Shown here: in pieces, positions 1-10,339 of the stretch | How positions within the stretch are numbered: position 1 is the stretch's first letter | How the letters are laid out: each line of letters starts with the position of its first letter | NCBI GenBank assembly: GCA_035293245.1 | Contig: DATDOO010000075.1 | Location: 1-13,858 of the forward strand | Source: DATDOO01 sp035293245 | GTDB lineage: Bacteria > Pseudomonadota > Gammaproteobacteria > Methylococcales > Methylococcaceae | Length of the DNA: 13,858 bases | Direction: 5' to 3' | The notes under the pieces: model-generated | Databases searched by the model: none | Seen by the model: the letters and a program-made list of their open reading frames with translations, nothing else | What the model was told of the DNA's origin: nothing | Made by a program: the position numbers and the translations under genes

Positions 1-1
1 G

Positions 2-256
2 GATATCGGCATCGAGGAGGTCAAGGCCGCCCTGGACGGCGACCGCCGCGCCGACCTGCGCGGCGGCACGGCGGGCGATTTCTTCGACCTGCCGCTCAAG
101 GACGCGCGCGAGAGTTTCGAGAAAGCCTACCTGGAACACCATCTGGGACGCAGCGGCGGCAACGTCGCCAAACTGGCGGCGCTGGTCGGCGTGGAGCGCA
201 CCCATCTGTACCGCAAGCTCAATTCGCTCGGCATCCGTTTCAAGGAAAAGCCATAG
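2..256 (+). CDS. C-terminal end of a sigma-54-dependent response regulator (NtrX-like), 5' truncated
   Basis: Only the last 84 codons are present; the frame is open from base 2 and stops at TAG 254-256. The visible part carries a Fis-type helix-turn-helix near the C-terminus, with residues reading GGNVAKLAALVGVERTHLYR followed by KLNSLGI. This is the usual DNA-binding end of NtrC-family activators that work with sigma-54 RNA polymerase. The preceding stretch (DLPLKDARESFEKAYLEHHL) is the usual linker and first helix of that domain. The style fits NtrX, the response regulator of the NtrY/NtrX two-component system, but the receiver and AAA+ domains lie outside the window, so the exact family member cannot be fixed. 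It is followed by a 91-nt gap and then kdsD on the same strand. rpoN itself lies about 3.4 kb downstream. Confidence 0.85.
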   Translation, partial: DIGIEEVKAALDGDRRADLRGGTAGDFFDLPLKDARESFEKAYLEHHLGRSGGNVAKLAALVGVERTHLYRKLNSLGIRFKEKP

Positions 257-304
257 CGGTTACCCGGCCGGATGGGGGCAGGCGTTCGGGTGGGCCAAAG
301 GCTA

Positions 305-310
305 TATAAT
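305..310 (+). promoter_or_regulatory. Candidate sigma-70 -10 element upstream of kdsD
   Basis: A perfect TATAAT hexamer lies 37 nt before the kdsD ATG, inside an otherwise GC-rich 91-nt gap. No convincing -35 hexamer sits 16-18 bp upstream; the best stretch around 282-290 is a poor match to TTGACA. It could drive the kdsD-lpt-rpoN-rapZ cluster independently of the ntrX-like gene. Support is the hexamer and its position only. Confidence 0.4.
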
Positions 311-347
311 TCCTGCTTCTTCATAAATAAGCCCTCCCTTCACCGGA

Positions 348-1334
348 ATGCCTTCCTCCCCCACCGACCAGGAACTGTGCCACTCCGGCCAAGCCGTCGT
401 CCGCATCGAAGCCGAGGCCGTCGCCGCGATGGCGGAGCGCATAGACAGCGCTTTCGCCGCCGCCTGCCGCCTGATGCTGGTCTGCCGGGGGCGGATCGTG
501 GTCACGGGAATGGGCAAATCCGGACATATCGGCAGCAAGATCGCCGCCACCCTGGCCAGCACCGGCAGTCCGGCGTTTTTCGTGCATCCGGGCGAGGCGG
601 GCCACGGCGACCTGGGCATGATCACCGCCGAAGATGTGGTATTGGCCCTGTCCAATTCCGGCGAAACCGGCGAGATCGTCACCATTCTTCCCCACATCAA
701 GCGCCGCAACATCGTCCTGATCACCCTGACCGGCAATCCGGACTCGACCCTGGCGCGGCAGGCCAGCGTGCACATCAACGTCGGGGTGAAGCAGGAGGCC
801 TGTCCCCTCGGCCTGGCGCCCACCTCCAGCACCACGGCGGTGCTGGCCATGGGCGACGCTCTGGCCGTCGCCCTGCTGGAAGCGCGCGGCTTTACCCAGG
901 ACGACTTCGCCCTCTCCCATCCCAGCGGCAGCCTGGGGCGGCGCTTGCTGCTGCGCATCGACGACATCATGCACGTGGGGGAGGCGATCCCCGCCGTGCC
1001 GGAAACCGCGCTGCTCAGCGAGGCGGTGCTGGTGATGAGCGAAAAGAAGCTCGGCATGACGACCGTGGTGGACGCAAATTTCCGCCTGCGCGGCATCTTC
1101 ACCGACGGCGACCTGCGCCGCCTGTTCGCCGGCGCCCGGCAGGACATCCACGCCACCCGGGTGGCGGAGGTCATGACGCGCGACTGCGCCGCCATGGACC
1201 GCGAACAGCTCGCGGCAGAGGCGCTGAGCGTCATGGAAGACAAGAAAATCAACGCGCTGCCCATCGTGGACGGGGCGGGGATGGTGGTCGGCGCCCTCAA
1301 CATGCACGACCTGCTGCGCGCGGGAATCGTTTAG
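348..1334 (+). CDS. kdsD: D-arabinose 5-phosphate isomerase KdsD
   Basis: The 328-residue product interconverts D-ribulose 5-phosphate and D-arabinose 5-phosphate in the cytoplasm, the first committed step of Kdo synthesis for the LPS core. It has an N-terminal SIS sugar-isomerase domain (about residues 30-180, with GMGKSGHIG near 54-62) and a C-terminal CBS pair (about 205-328). Residues corresponding to the catalytic set described for the E. coli enzyme are all present: K57, H86, E109, E150 and H191, each shifted by two positions. The length equals that of E. coli KdsD. The ATG at 348 is chosen because it gives this length; the Shine-Dalgarno is weak (only CGGA is visible). kdsC follows after 9 nt. 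This is the first gene of the LPS cluster after the ntrX-like gene. Confidence 0.96.
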   Translation: MPSSPTDQELCHSGQAVVRIEAEAVAAMAERIDSAFAAACRLMLVCRGRIVVTGMGKSGHIGSKIAATLASTGSPAFFVHPGEAGHGDLGMITAEDVVLALSNSGETGEIVTILPHIKRRNIVLITLTGNPDSTLARQASVHINVGVKQEACPLGLAPTSSTTAVLAMGDALAVALLEARGFTQDDFALSHPSGSLGRRLLLRIDDIMHVGEAIPAVPETALLSEAVLVMSEKKLGMTTVVDANFRLRGIFTDGDLRRLFAGARQDIHATRVAEVMTRDCAAMDREQLAAEALSVMEDKKINALPIVDGAGMVVGALNMHDLLRAGIV

Positions 1335-1343
1335 GATCGGACC

Positions 1344-1865
1344 ATGCAAGCACTTCTGCAGCGCGCCGCAAAAATCCGCCTGGTCATTTTCGACGTGGAC
1401 GGCGTCCTGACCGACGGTAAGCTGTTTTTCGACGCCGCGGGGCGCGAATACAAGAGCTTCCACGTCCGCGACGGCCACGGCATCAAGCTGCTGCGCGACG
1501 CGGGGGTGGAAGTGGCGATCATTTCCGGGCGGCGGGCGGAGTCGGTGCAGCAGCGCATGCAAGGGCTGGGGGTCAACCATATCTTCCAGGGCCAGGAGGA
1601 CAAGCGGGCGGCGCTGGCGACGCTGTGCGCCACGCTGAATCTGAAGGACGAGGAAATCGCCCACGTCGGCGACGACCTGCAGGATTTGCCCCTCTTGCGC
1701 CGCGTGGGGCTGGCGGTGGCCGTGGCCGACGCCCACGAAGCCATCCTGCCGCACGTCCACTGGGTCACCAAACAGCCCGGTGGCAGCGGCGCGGCCCGCG
1801 AGGTGTGCGATCTTGTCTTGCGCGCCAAGGGCGCGTTGGACGGAATCGTCCGGGGATTTTACTGA
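1344..1865 (+). CDS. kdsC: Kdo-8-phosphate phosphatase KdsC (HAD family)
   Basis: The 173-residue product is a HAD-superfamily phosphatase that removes phosphate from 3-deoxy-D-manno-octulosonate 8-phosphate to give Kdo. The motif I DVDGVLTDG begins at D17, the expected nucleophile, with D19 as general acid/base. Motif II is the ISGR at 60-63, a conserved lysine sits at K87 (in QEDK), and motif IV is GDDLQD at 109-114 for Mg2+ binding. There is no cap domain, as expected for this C0-type tetrameric family. It starts 9 nt after kdsD behind a purine-rich GGATCGGA, and lptC follows 9 nt after its stop. It is slightly shorter than E. coli KdsC (188 residues), mostly at the N-terminus. Confidence 0.95.
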   Translation: MQALLQRAAKIRLVIFDVDGVLTDGKLFFDAAGREYKSFHVRDGHGIKLLRDAGVEVAIISGRRAESVQQRMQGLGVNHIFQGQEDKRAALATLCATLNLKDEEIAHVGDDLQDLPLLRRVGLAVAVADAHEAILPHVHWVTKQPGGSGAAREVCDLVLRAKGALDGIVRGFY

Positions 1866-1874
1866 GAGCGAACC

Positions 1875-2432
1875 ATGCAACGTTACTTCCTTACCCTGAC
1901 GGGAATCGCTCTTTTCACCTGGTGGCTCTCCGTGCTGCTCGGGCCGGAAGAGGAAGAAATCGCCCGGCCCAAGCACACGGGGGTGGATTACCATGCGTCC
2001 GGCGTCACCCGCTCGGAAACCTACCCGGACGGCGCGCCGAAAAGCCACCTCACCGCTGCCGGCCTGACCCATTACGCCGAGGACGACCGCACAGTCCTGC
2101 AACAGCCGGTGTTATTGATGCACAATGACCAGGGGGAGGATATTCCCCCGTGGGAAATCCGCGCCGAGACCGGCACGGTTTCCGAGGACGGCGAGAGCGT
2201 GTTTCTCGGCGGGGCCGCATTCCTGAGCCGCGAAGCCTTCGGCGAGCGTTCGCCGCTGCGCGTCATTTCGCGCAACGTGACCGTCCGGCCGGAGGAGAGC
2301 TACGCCGAAACCGCCGAACAGGTGGAAATATTCAACCATCCGCAGTACACCCGGGGGGTCGGGATGCAGGCCAGCTTCAAGGACGGCATGAAGATCACCT
2401 TACTCTCTCAAGTCAGGGACATCCATGAATAA
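1875..2432 (+). CDS. lptC: LPS export system protein LptC
   Basis: The 185-residue product is a bitopic inner-membrane protein of the Lpt bridge. It accepts LPS extracted by LptB2FG and passes it to LptA. A single hydrophobic segment spans about residues 4-22 (YFLTLTGIALFTWWLSVLL), with the rest in the periplasm. The body contains repeated beta-strand patterns typical of the LptA/LptC/OstA fold, for example the YPDGAPKSHLTAAGLTHY stretch and the closing YAETAEQVEIFN region. Sequence conservation in this family is low, so the call rests on topology, length (E. coli has 191) and position between kdsC and lptA. A GAGAGCG purine tract precedes the ATG. The end overlaps the lptA start by 8 nt, suggesting translational coupling. 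Confidence 0.92.
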   Translation: MQRYFLTLTGIALFTWWLSVLLGPEEEEIARPKHTGVDYHASGVTRSETYPDGAPKSHLTAAGLTHYAEDDRTVLQQPVLLMHNDQGEDIPPWEIRAETGTVSEDGESVFLGGAAFLSREAFGERSPLRVISRNVTVRPEESYAETAEQVEIFNHPQYTRGVGMQASFKDGMKITLLSQVRDIHE

Positions 2433-2927
2433 AAACAAACGCTTTGTAACACCGCTCCTTCTCGCGCTCTTCGCGGTCTCCCTGGGCGCCGCCGCGCTGG
2501 AGAGCGACTCCAAGGATCCGGTCTACATCGACGCCAACAGCGCCACCTACGACGAGAAAAAAGGCGAGGCGATCTACATCGGCAACGTGCAGGCGGTGCA
2601 GGGCACCATGACGGTCAATTCCGACCAGATGAACGTCCTTTTGCAGGGCGGCAAGGTGAACAAGATCATCGCCGTCGGCAACCCGGTGCGCATCAAGCAG
2701 ACGCAGAAAGTCGCCGCCAGCACCATCAACAGCACCTCGCAGAAGGCCGAATACTACCCCAACGAATACCGCCTGGTGCTGATCGGCAAGGCCGTGGTCG
2801 TGCAGGGCGGCAACACCTACACCAGCGACCTGATCGAATACGACACGCGCAACGCTATCGTCACGGCGGGGCAGAAGTCCAGCGGCAGCAAGCGGGTGCA
2901 CGTCAAGATCGGCGGCGCGGGCGAATA

Positions 2928-2928
<1 letters not shown>
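2425..2928 (+). CDS. lptA: LPS transport periplasmic protein LptA
   Basis: The 167-residue product is the soluble periplasmic component that polymerises head to tail into the bridge carrying LPS from LptC to LptD in the outer membrane. A Sec signal peptide is clear: KNKR at the N-terminus, a hydrophobic core ([16 protein letters not shown]) and probable cleavage near residue 24. The mature part starts with the family pattern [20 protein letters not shown] and continues with alternating beta-strands (OstA-like jelly roll). The start lies inside lptC (8-nt overlap) with CAGGGAC upstream as a Shine-Dalgarno. The stop overlaps the lptB ATG by one base (TAATG). Gene position and spacing match the canonical lptCAB block. 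Confidence 0.95.
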
Positions 2929-3653
<725 letters not shown>

Positions 3654-3660
3654 TCCGTTC

Positions 3661-5154
3661 ATGAAACAGACCCTCCAGCTTCGTCTCGGCCAGCAACTGA
3701 CCATGACCCCGCAGTTGCAGCAGGCCATCCGCCTGCTGCAACTGTCCACCCTGGACCTGCAACAGGAAATCCAGGAGGCGCTGGACACCAACATCATGCT
3801 GGAGACCGGAGACGAAGACGGCGCGGCGGAAGGCGAGCCCGCCCCCGACAAGCGCGAATTCGACATGGCGGAAGCCGCCCCGCAGCAGCGCGAGGAGACC
3901 GCCTACCAGGAGGTTCCCGGCTCGGACAACACCCCGGAGGAAATTCCCGGCGAACTGCCGGTGGACGTTTCCTGGGACGATGTGTACGGCGCGCCCTTAG
4001 GGACAGCGTCCGGCAGCGGCGAGGACGACGAAGACCCCGGTTCCTTCCAGCGCGGGGCAGCCGCCACCCTGCACGACCACCTGGTGTGGCAGATGGAACT
4101 GACGCCTTTCACCGAACGGGACCATGCCATCGCCGCGGCCATCGTCGACGGCGTCGACGACAACGGCTACCTGGGCCAGTCCCTGGAGGAAATTCACGAA
4201 GGCTTGCAGCGGCAGATCGGCGAAGACCTGGAACTGGACGAGGTGCGCGCGGTGCTGCACCGGGTGCAGAATTTCGATCCGCCGGGCATCGCCGCCCTCG
4301 ACCTGGGCGATTGCCTGCGCATCCAGCTCACCCAGTTGCCCGACGCCACCCCCTGGAAAAGCGAGGCCATCGCCCTGGTCGGCCAGCACCTGGATTGCCT
4401 GGCGAAGAACGACATGAACCGCCTCAAGCGGCTGTTGCAACTGGACGACGAGGCGTTAAGCGCCGTCATTCGCCTCATCCGCTCGCTCAGGCCCCATCCG
4501 GGGCGCGGCTTTGCCCAGGAGGAAACCCAGTACGTGGTGCCGGACGTGTTCGTGAAAAAGCTCTCCGGCCGCTGGACGGTCAGCCTCAACCCGGACATCG
4601 CGCCCAGGCTGCGGGTCAACCCCTATTATTCCGGCCTGGTGCGCCGCGCCGACGACAGCCCCACCAACCAGACCCTGCGCAACCACCTCCAGGAAGCGCG
4701 CTGGTTCATCAAGAGCCTGCAAAGCCGCAACGAAACCCTGCTCAAGGTGGCGCAGGCCATCGTCGAGCGGCAGCGCAATTTTCTGGAATATGGCGAAATC
4801 GCCATGAAGCCCCTGGTGCTGCGCGACATCGCCGAGGCGGTGGAGATGCACGAGTCCACCATCTCGCGCGTCACCACCCAGAAGTACATGCACACGCCCA
4901 ACGGCATTTACGAATTCAAGTACTTCTTCTCCAGCCACGTCTCCACCGACGGCGGCGGCGAGTGCTCCGCCGTGGCCATCAAGGCGCAGATACGCGAGTT
5001 GATCGACAAGGAAGACGCCGGCAAACCCCTGAGCGATCTGAAACTCGCGGAAATCCTCGTCAAGCGCGGCATCAACGTGGCGCGCCGCACCGTCGCCAAG
5101 TACCGGGAAGCGCTGAACATCGCTTCTTCGAGCGAGCGCAAACGAACCTTCTAA
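3661..5154 (+). CDS. rpoN: RNA polymerase sigma-54 factor RpoN
   Basis: The 497-residue product is the alternative sigma factor that recognises -24/-12 promoters and needs AAA+ activators, such as the NtrX-like protein at the left edge, to open DNA. Region I (about 1-48) is the glutamine- and leucine-rich activator-contact segment (TMTPQLQQAIRLLQLSTLDL). It is followed by a long acidic, variable Region II (about 49-130) and then the core-binding and DNA-binding Region III. The RpoN box ARRTVAKYRE is intact at 474-483. It is a little longer than E. coli RpoN (477) because of the acidic region. The ATG lies 7 nt after lptB with no clear Shine-Dalgarno, suggesting coupled translation. rapZ follows after 7 nt. 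Confidence 0.97.
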   Translation: MKQTLQLRLGQQLTMTPQLQQAIRLLQLSTLDLQQEIQEALDTNIMLETGDEDGAAEGEPAPDKREFDMAEAAPQQREETAYQEVPGSDNTPEEIPGELPVDVSWDDVYGAPLGTASGSGEDDEDPGSFQRGAAATLHDHLVWQMELTPFTERDHAIAAAIVDGVDDNGYLGQSLEEIHEGLQRQIGEDLELDEVRAVLHRVQNFDPPGIAALDLGDCLRIQLTQLPDATPWKSEAIALVGQHLDCLAKNDMNRLKRLLQLDDEALSAVIRLIRSLRPHPGRGFAQEETQYVVPDVFVKKLSGRWTVSLNPDIAPRLRVNPYYSGLVRRADDSPTNQTLRNHLQEARWFIKSLQSRNETLLKVAQAIVERQRNFLEYGEIAMKPLVLRDIAEAVEMHESTISRVTTQKYMHTPNGIYEFKYFFSSHVSTDGGGECSAVAIKAQIRELIDKEDAGKPLSDLKLAEILVKRGINVARRTVAKYREALNIASSSERKRTF

Positions 5155-5161
5155 CTCCCAA

Positions 5162-6049
5162 ATGCGCCTGATCATCGTCAGCGGCCTTTCCGGTTCGGGC
5201 AAGAGCATCGCCCTGGCCACGCTGGAAGACTGCGGCTATTACTGCATCGACAACCTGCCGGTGGCGCTGCTCGAATCCTTCGCCCGGCGTATCGCCCAGG
5301 ACAGCCCGGACATTTACCGCAACACCGCCATCAGCATCGACGCGCGCAACCGCAGCAACAACCTCGACCAGTTCGCCGCCAGCCTCGGCCAGATCAAGGC
5401 GCTGGGCATCCAATGCGAAATCCTCTTCCTGCAGGCGGAGCAGGAGACGCTCATCAAGCGCTACAGCGAAACCCGCCGCAAACACCCTCTCACCGACCGC
5501 GCCCACTCCCTGTCGGAAGCCATCGAATGGGAGCGCAGCCTGCTCGAACCAGTCGCCCGCCGCGCCGACCTGGTCATCGACACCACCCGCACCAACATGC
5601 ACCAGTTGCGCGGCCTGGTGCGCGCCCGCGTCGGCGCGCGGCCCGGCGACAGCCTGTCGCTGTTCTTCCAGTCCTTCGGCTACAAGCACGGCGCGCCGCT
5701 GGACGCGGATTTCGTCTTCGACGCCCGCTGCCTGCCCAACCCGTACTGGGAACTGTCCCTGCGCGAACTGAGCGGCCGCGACCGGGCGGTGGTCGAATTC
5801 CTGGAACACAGCGCCGAAGCCCTCGCTTTCACGGACGATGTGCACGCCTTCCTGGCGCGCTGGATTCCCCGCTTCCGGGCGGAAAACCGTAGCTACCTCA
5901 CCGTCGCCGTCGGCTGCACCGGCGGCCAGCACCGCTCCGTCTACCTGGTGGAAAAACTGGCCGAACGCTTCCGCGACGACCCCTGCCAAGTCCTGGTGCG
6001 GCACCGGGATTGCCAGTTGCCCGATACGGCCGATCCGCCGGGGTGTTGA
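5162..6049 (+). CDS. rapZ: RNase adapter protein RapZ (P-loop, YvcJ/YhbJ family)
   Basis: The 295-residue product belongs to the RapZ family. In E. coli, RapZ guides RNase E to the small RNA GlmZ and senses glucosamine-6-phosphate, linking amino-sugar supply to envelope synthesis. The N-terminal P-loop GLSGSGKS is at 8-15, followed by the family pattern LEDCGYYCIDNLP. The C-terminal domain carries GCTGGQHRS at 251-259, the highly conserved ligand/RNA-binding segment. The length matches the family (284 in E. coli). It starts 7 nt after rpoN with no obvious Shine-Dalgarno. It is the last gene of the cluster; a REP-like hairpin begins 5 nt after its stop. Whether a GlmZ-type RNA exists in this organism cannot be seen here. 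Confidence 0.96.
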   Translation: MRLIIVSGLSGSGKSIALATLEDCGYYCIDNLPVALLESFARRIAQDSPDIYRNTAISIDARNRSNNLDQFAASLGQIKALGIQCEILFLQAEQETLIKRYSETRRKHPLTDRAHSLSEAIEWERSLLEPVARRADLVIDTTRTNMHQLRGLVRARVGARPGDSLSLFFQSFGYKHGAPLDADFVFDARCLPNPYWELSLRELSGRDRAVVEFLEHSAEALAFTDDVHAFLARWIPRFRAENRSYLTVAVGCTGGQHRSVYLVEKLAERFRDDPCQVLVRHRDCQLPDTADPPGC

Positions 6050-6053
6050 CAAC

Positions 6054-6085
6054 CGTAGCCCGGAGGCGCGACAGCGCGTCCGGGA
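6054..6085 (+). repeat. REP-like palindrome, copy 1 (GTAG foot)
   Basis: The sequence reads C-GTAG followed by CCCGGA (6059-6064) and, after an inner CGCG-ACAG-CGCG hairpin (67-70 with 75-78), TCCGGG (6079-6084). A GTAG tetranucleotide at the 5' foot of a GC-rich imperfect palindrome is the hallmark of REP sequences served by RAYT (TnpA-REP) enzymes. A near-identical outer sequence occurs inverted at 6175-6209. No RAYT gene is in the window. It starts 5 nt after the rapZ stop. Confidence 0.7.
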
Positions 6086-6174
6086 ACGGCCTTCGCTTGC
6101 CCAGTGGCGTTTGCGGAAAAAATAGCTGTAGGAAGAAGCCCGCCCCCACTGTCCTTGGCTTCGATCGACGCCTG

Positions 6175-6209
6175 TCCCGGACGCCCCTCAACGGGGCCTC
6201 CGGGCTACG
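6175..6209 (-). repeat. REP-like palindrome, copy 2, inverted
   Basis: Read on the minus strand this begins CGTAGCCCGGAGGC and ends CGTCCGGGA, the same outer arms as copy 1 at 6054-6085. Only the inner loop differs: here CCCC (6184-6187) pairs with GGGG (6193-6196). Inner compensatory differences with preserved pairing argue that the hairpin itself is maintained. The two copies face each other across 89 nt, as in the bacterial interspersed mosaic (BIME) layout. Confidence 0.7.
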
Positions 6210-6435
6210 CTGGCTGAGAAGTCATAGTTGAATTCCCTTCAGCATGTCCTGTGGACCAAACAGCGCCACACAGGGTTACAGAGACGCCGATAAGAAATGT
6301 GATCCATGGAATGACTGACCCGACACCTTCAGTGAGTAGTTCGTCAAGTCCGGCCAGGGTTCCTGTAACACCAACCAGAAGCCAAAATATGCGATTCGCC
6401 TTCGCTCCGATTGTCTCTTTCTTGAAAAGAATCAT
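6205..6435 (-). CDS. Possible small two-helix membrane protein, unknown function
   Basis: A 76-residue minus-strand frame has two hydrophobic segments, about residues 17-36 (FWLLVGVTGTLAGLDELL region) and 42-60 (VIPWITFLIGVSVTLCGAVW). A basic N-terminus (FKKETIGAKANR) would keep the start inside the cell. I do not recognise the family. A weak GGGAC lies 5-9 nt before the ATG. The frame stays open upstream of the ATG into the hairpin at 6457-6482, and its stop codon (6205-6207) lies inside the inverted REP-like copy, so the reading frame seems to run from one repeat to another. Base composition is lower in GC than its neighbours. It could be a real small gene, a decayed remnant of a longer gene, or chance. 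Confidence 0.35.
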   Translation of the reverse strand: MILFKKETIGAKANRIFWLLVGVTGTLAGLDELLTEGVGSVIPWITFLIGVSVTLCGAVWSTGHAEGNSTMTSQPA

Positions 6436-6456
6436 AAACGTCCCGACGAGGGTTAT

Positions 6457-6482
6457 GTTGGGGTTCGCCGACTCGCCCCAAC
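6457..6482. repeat. Hairpin repeat of a second family next to the uvrA 3' end
   Basis: GTTGGGG (6457-6463) pairs perfectly with CCCCAAC (6476-6482) around a 12-nt loop. The layout resembles the widespread dispersed proteobacterial repeat in which GTTGGG arms flank a short loop read as TTCGC. It lies 10 nt beyond the uvrA stop and lacks a following T-run on either strand, so it looks like an extragenic palindrome rather than a simple intrinsic terminator. It differs in sequence from the CCCGGA/TCCGGG pair to its left. Confidence 0.55.
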
Positions 6483-6492
6483 CAAACCGGCC

Positions 6493-9329
<2,837 letters not shown>

Positions 9330-9333
<4 letters not shown>

Positions 9334-10292
9334 GGGTGGAAGGCGTTATTGGAGAAAAAACCCATCCGTTCCAGCACGCTGCGCGCTGCGGCGGCGTCCT
9401 TCACGATCTGGGTTTGCAGGGCTTCCAGGGAAGCGAAGCGTCGCTCGTCGCGCAGCTTGGCGTGGAATTGGACTTCGACCGTTTGCTGGTAAAGGTCGCC
9501 GTCGAAATCGAACAGATGAACCTCCAGCCAGACCTGACCCCTGCCGTCGACCGTAGGACGGACGCCCACGTTGGCCACGCCGGCGCGCTGCCAGCGGTCT
9601 GCCTGACGCATGGTCACGGCAAACACGCCGCTGAGCGGCACGTTCCGGCGCTTGAGATCAATGTTGGCGGTCGGGAAACCCAGTCGCCGCCCTTTTTTGT
9701 CCCCGTGCACCACCCGGCCGCACACCGCGTAGGGACGGCCCAGCAACTGGCGCGCCCCGGCGCAGTCGCCCGCTTCCAGCAATTCGCGCACCCAGGTGCT
9801 GCTGATGCGCCGCCCATGCAGGGTCAGGGTGGGGGTGTCGCTCACCTCGAAGCCGGCCAGCACGCCGGTTTTGCGCAGCAGGGCGAAGTCGCCTTCGCGT
9901 CCTTTGCCGAAGCGGAAGTCGTCGCCGACCACCAGGTAGCGCGCCCTGAGTCCTTCGATCAACACCCGGCGGATGAATTCGGCGGCGGGCTGCTCGGCGA
10001 AAGCGCGGTCGAAGCGCAACAGCAGGACGACGTCCACCGGCAATTCCCGCAACTGCACCATCTTTTCCCTCAGCCGGAACAGCCGCGCCGGGGCCTGGCC
10101 GGGCTGGAAGTATTCCCGGGGTTGCGGTTCGAACAGCGCCACCACCACCGGCGCGTCCAGTTCCTGCCCCTTGGCGGCCAGGCGCCGGATGAGGTGATGA
10201 TGGCCGAGGTGGACGCCGTCGAAGGTGCCGATGGTGACGACGCTGCCCCGTGGCAGCGGCGGCAGATTGGCGAGTCCCCGGGCGATGTGCAT
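9330..10292 (-). CDS. ribF: Bifunctional riboflavin kinase / FAD synthetase RibF
   Basis: The 320-residue product phosphorylates riboflavin to FMN and adenylylates FMN to FAD in the cytoplasm. The N-terminal nucleotidyltransferase domain carries [12 protein letters not shown] (20-31) and ISSTWVR (163-169). The C-terminal flavokinase domain carries [11 protein letters not shown] (201-211), whose PTAN motif binds ATP and Mg2+. I start it at the ATG 10290-10292 because [10 protein letters not shown] lines up with the usual RibF N-terminus; the frame is open much further upstream, but that part is the out-of-frame shadow of murJ. No good Shine-Dalgarno is visible. The gap from the murJ stop is 47 nt. 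The stop TGA overlaps the uvrA ATG. RibF is usually followed by ileS in betaproteobacteria, which is not the case here. Confidence 0.95.
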
Positions 10293-10339
10293 GGCGGTGT
10301 AAGGAAAAAATTGAAGTTTAACAGTCCGATGCAGCGGGA

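Larger units (their letters stand above)
6050..6492. other. Convergent intergenic region with palindromic repeats and a low-GC island
   Basis: This 443-nt stretch separates rapZ (+) from uvrA (-) and holds no recognised gene. From left to right it contains a GTAG-footed palindrome (6054-6085), 89 nt without clear structure, the same palindrome inverted (6175-6209), a lower-GC segment (about 50% G+C by hand count over 6241-6460) with a possible small membrane protein on the minus strand, and a different hairpin (6457-6482) just beyond the uvrA stop. No T-run follows any of the hairpins, so none is a textbook intrinsic terminator, although they may still stop or protect the two converging transcripts. 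Confidence 0.75.

Noticed and set aside
321..2102. Long minus-strand open frame opposite kdsD and kdsC
   Set aside because: High GC keeps antisense frames open. The protein is low-complexity (rich in H, G, Q, R, A) with no domain, while the plus strand encodes clear KdsD and KdsC.
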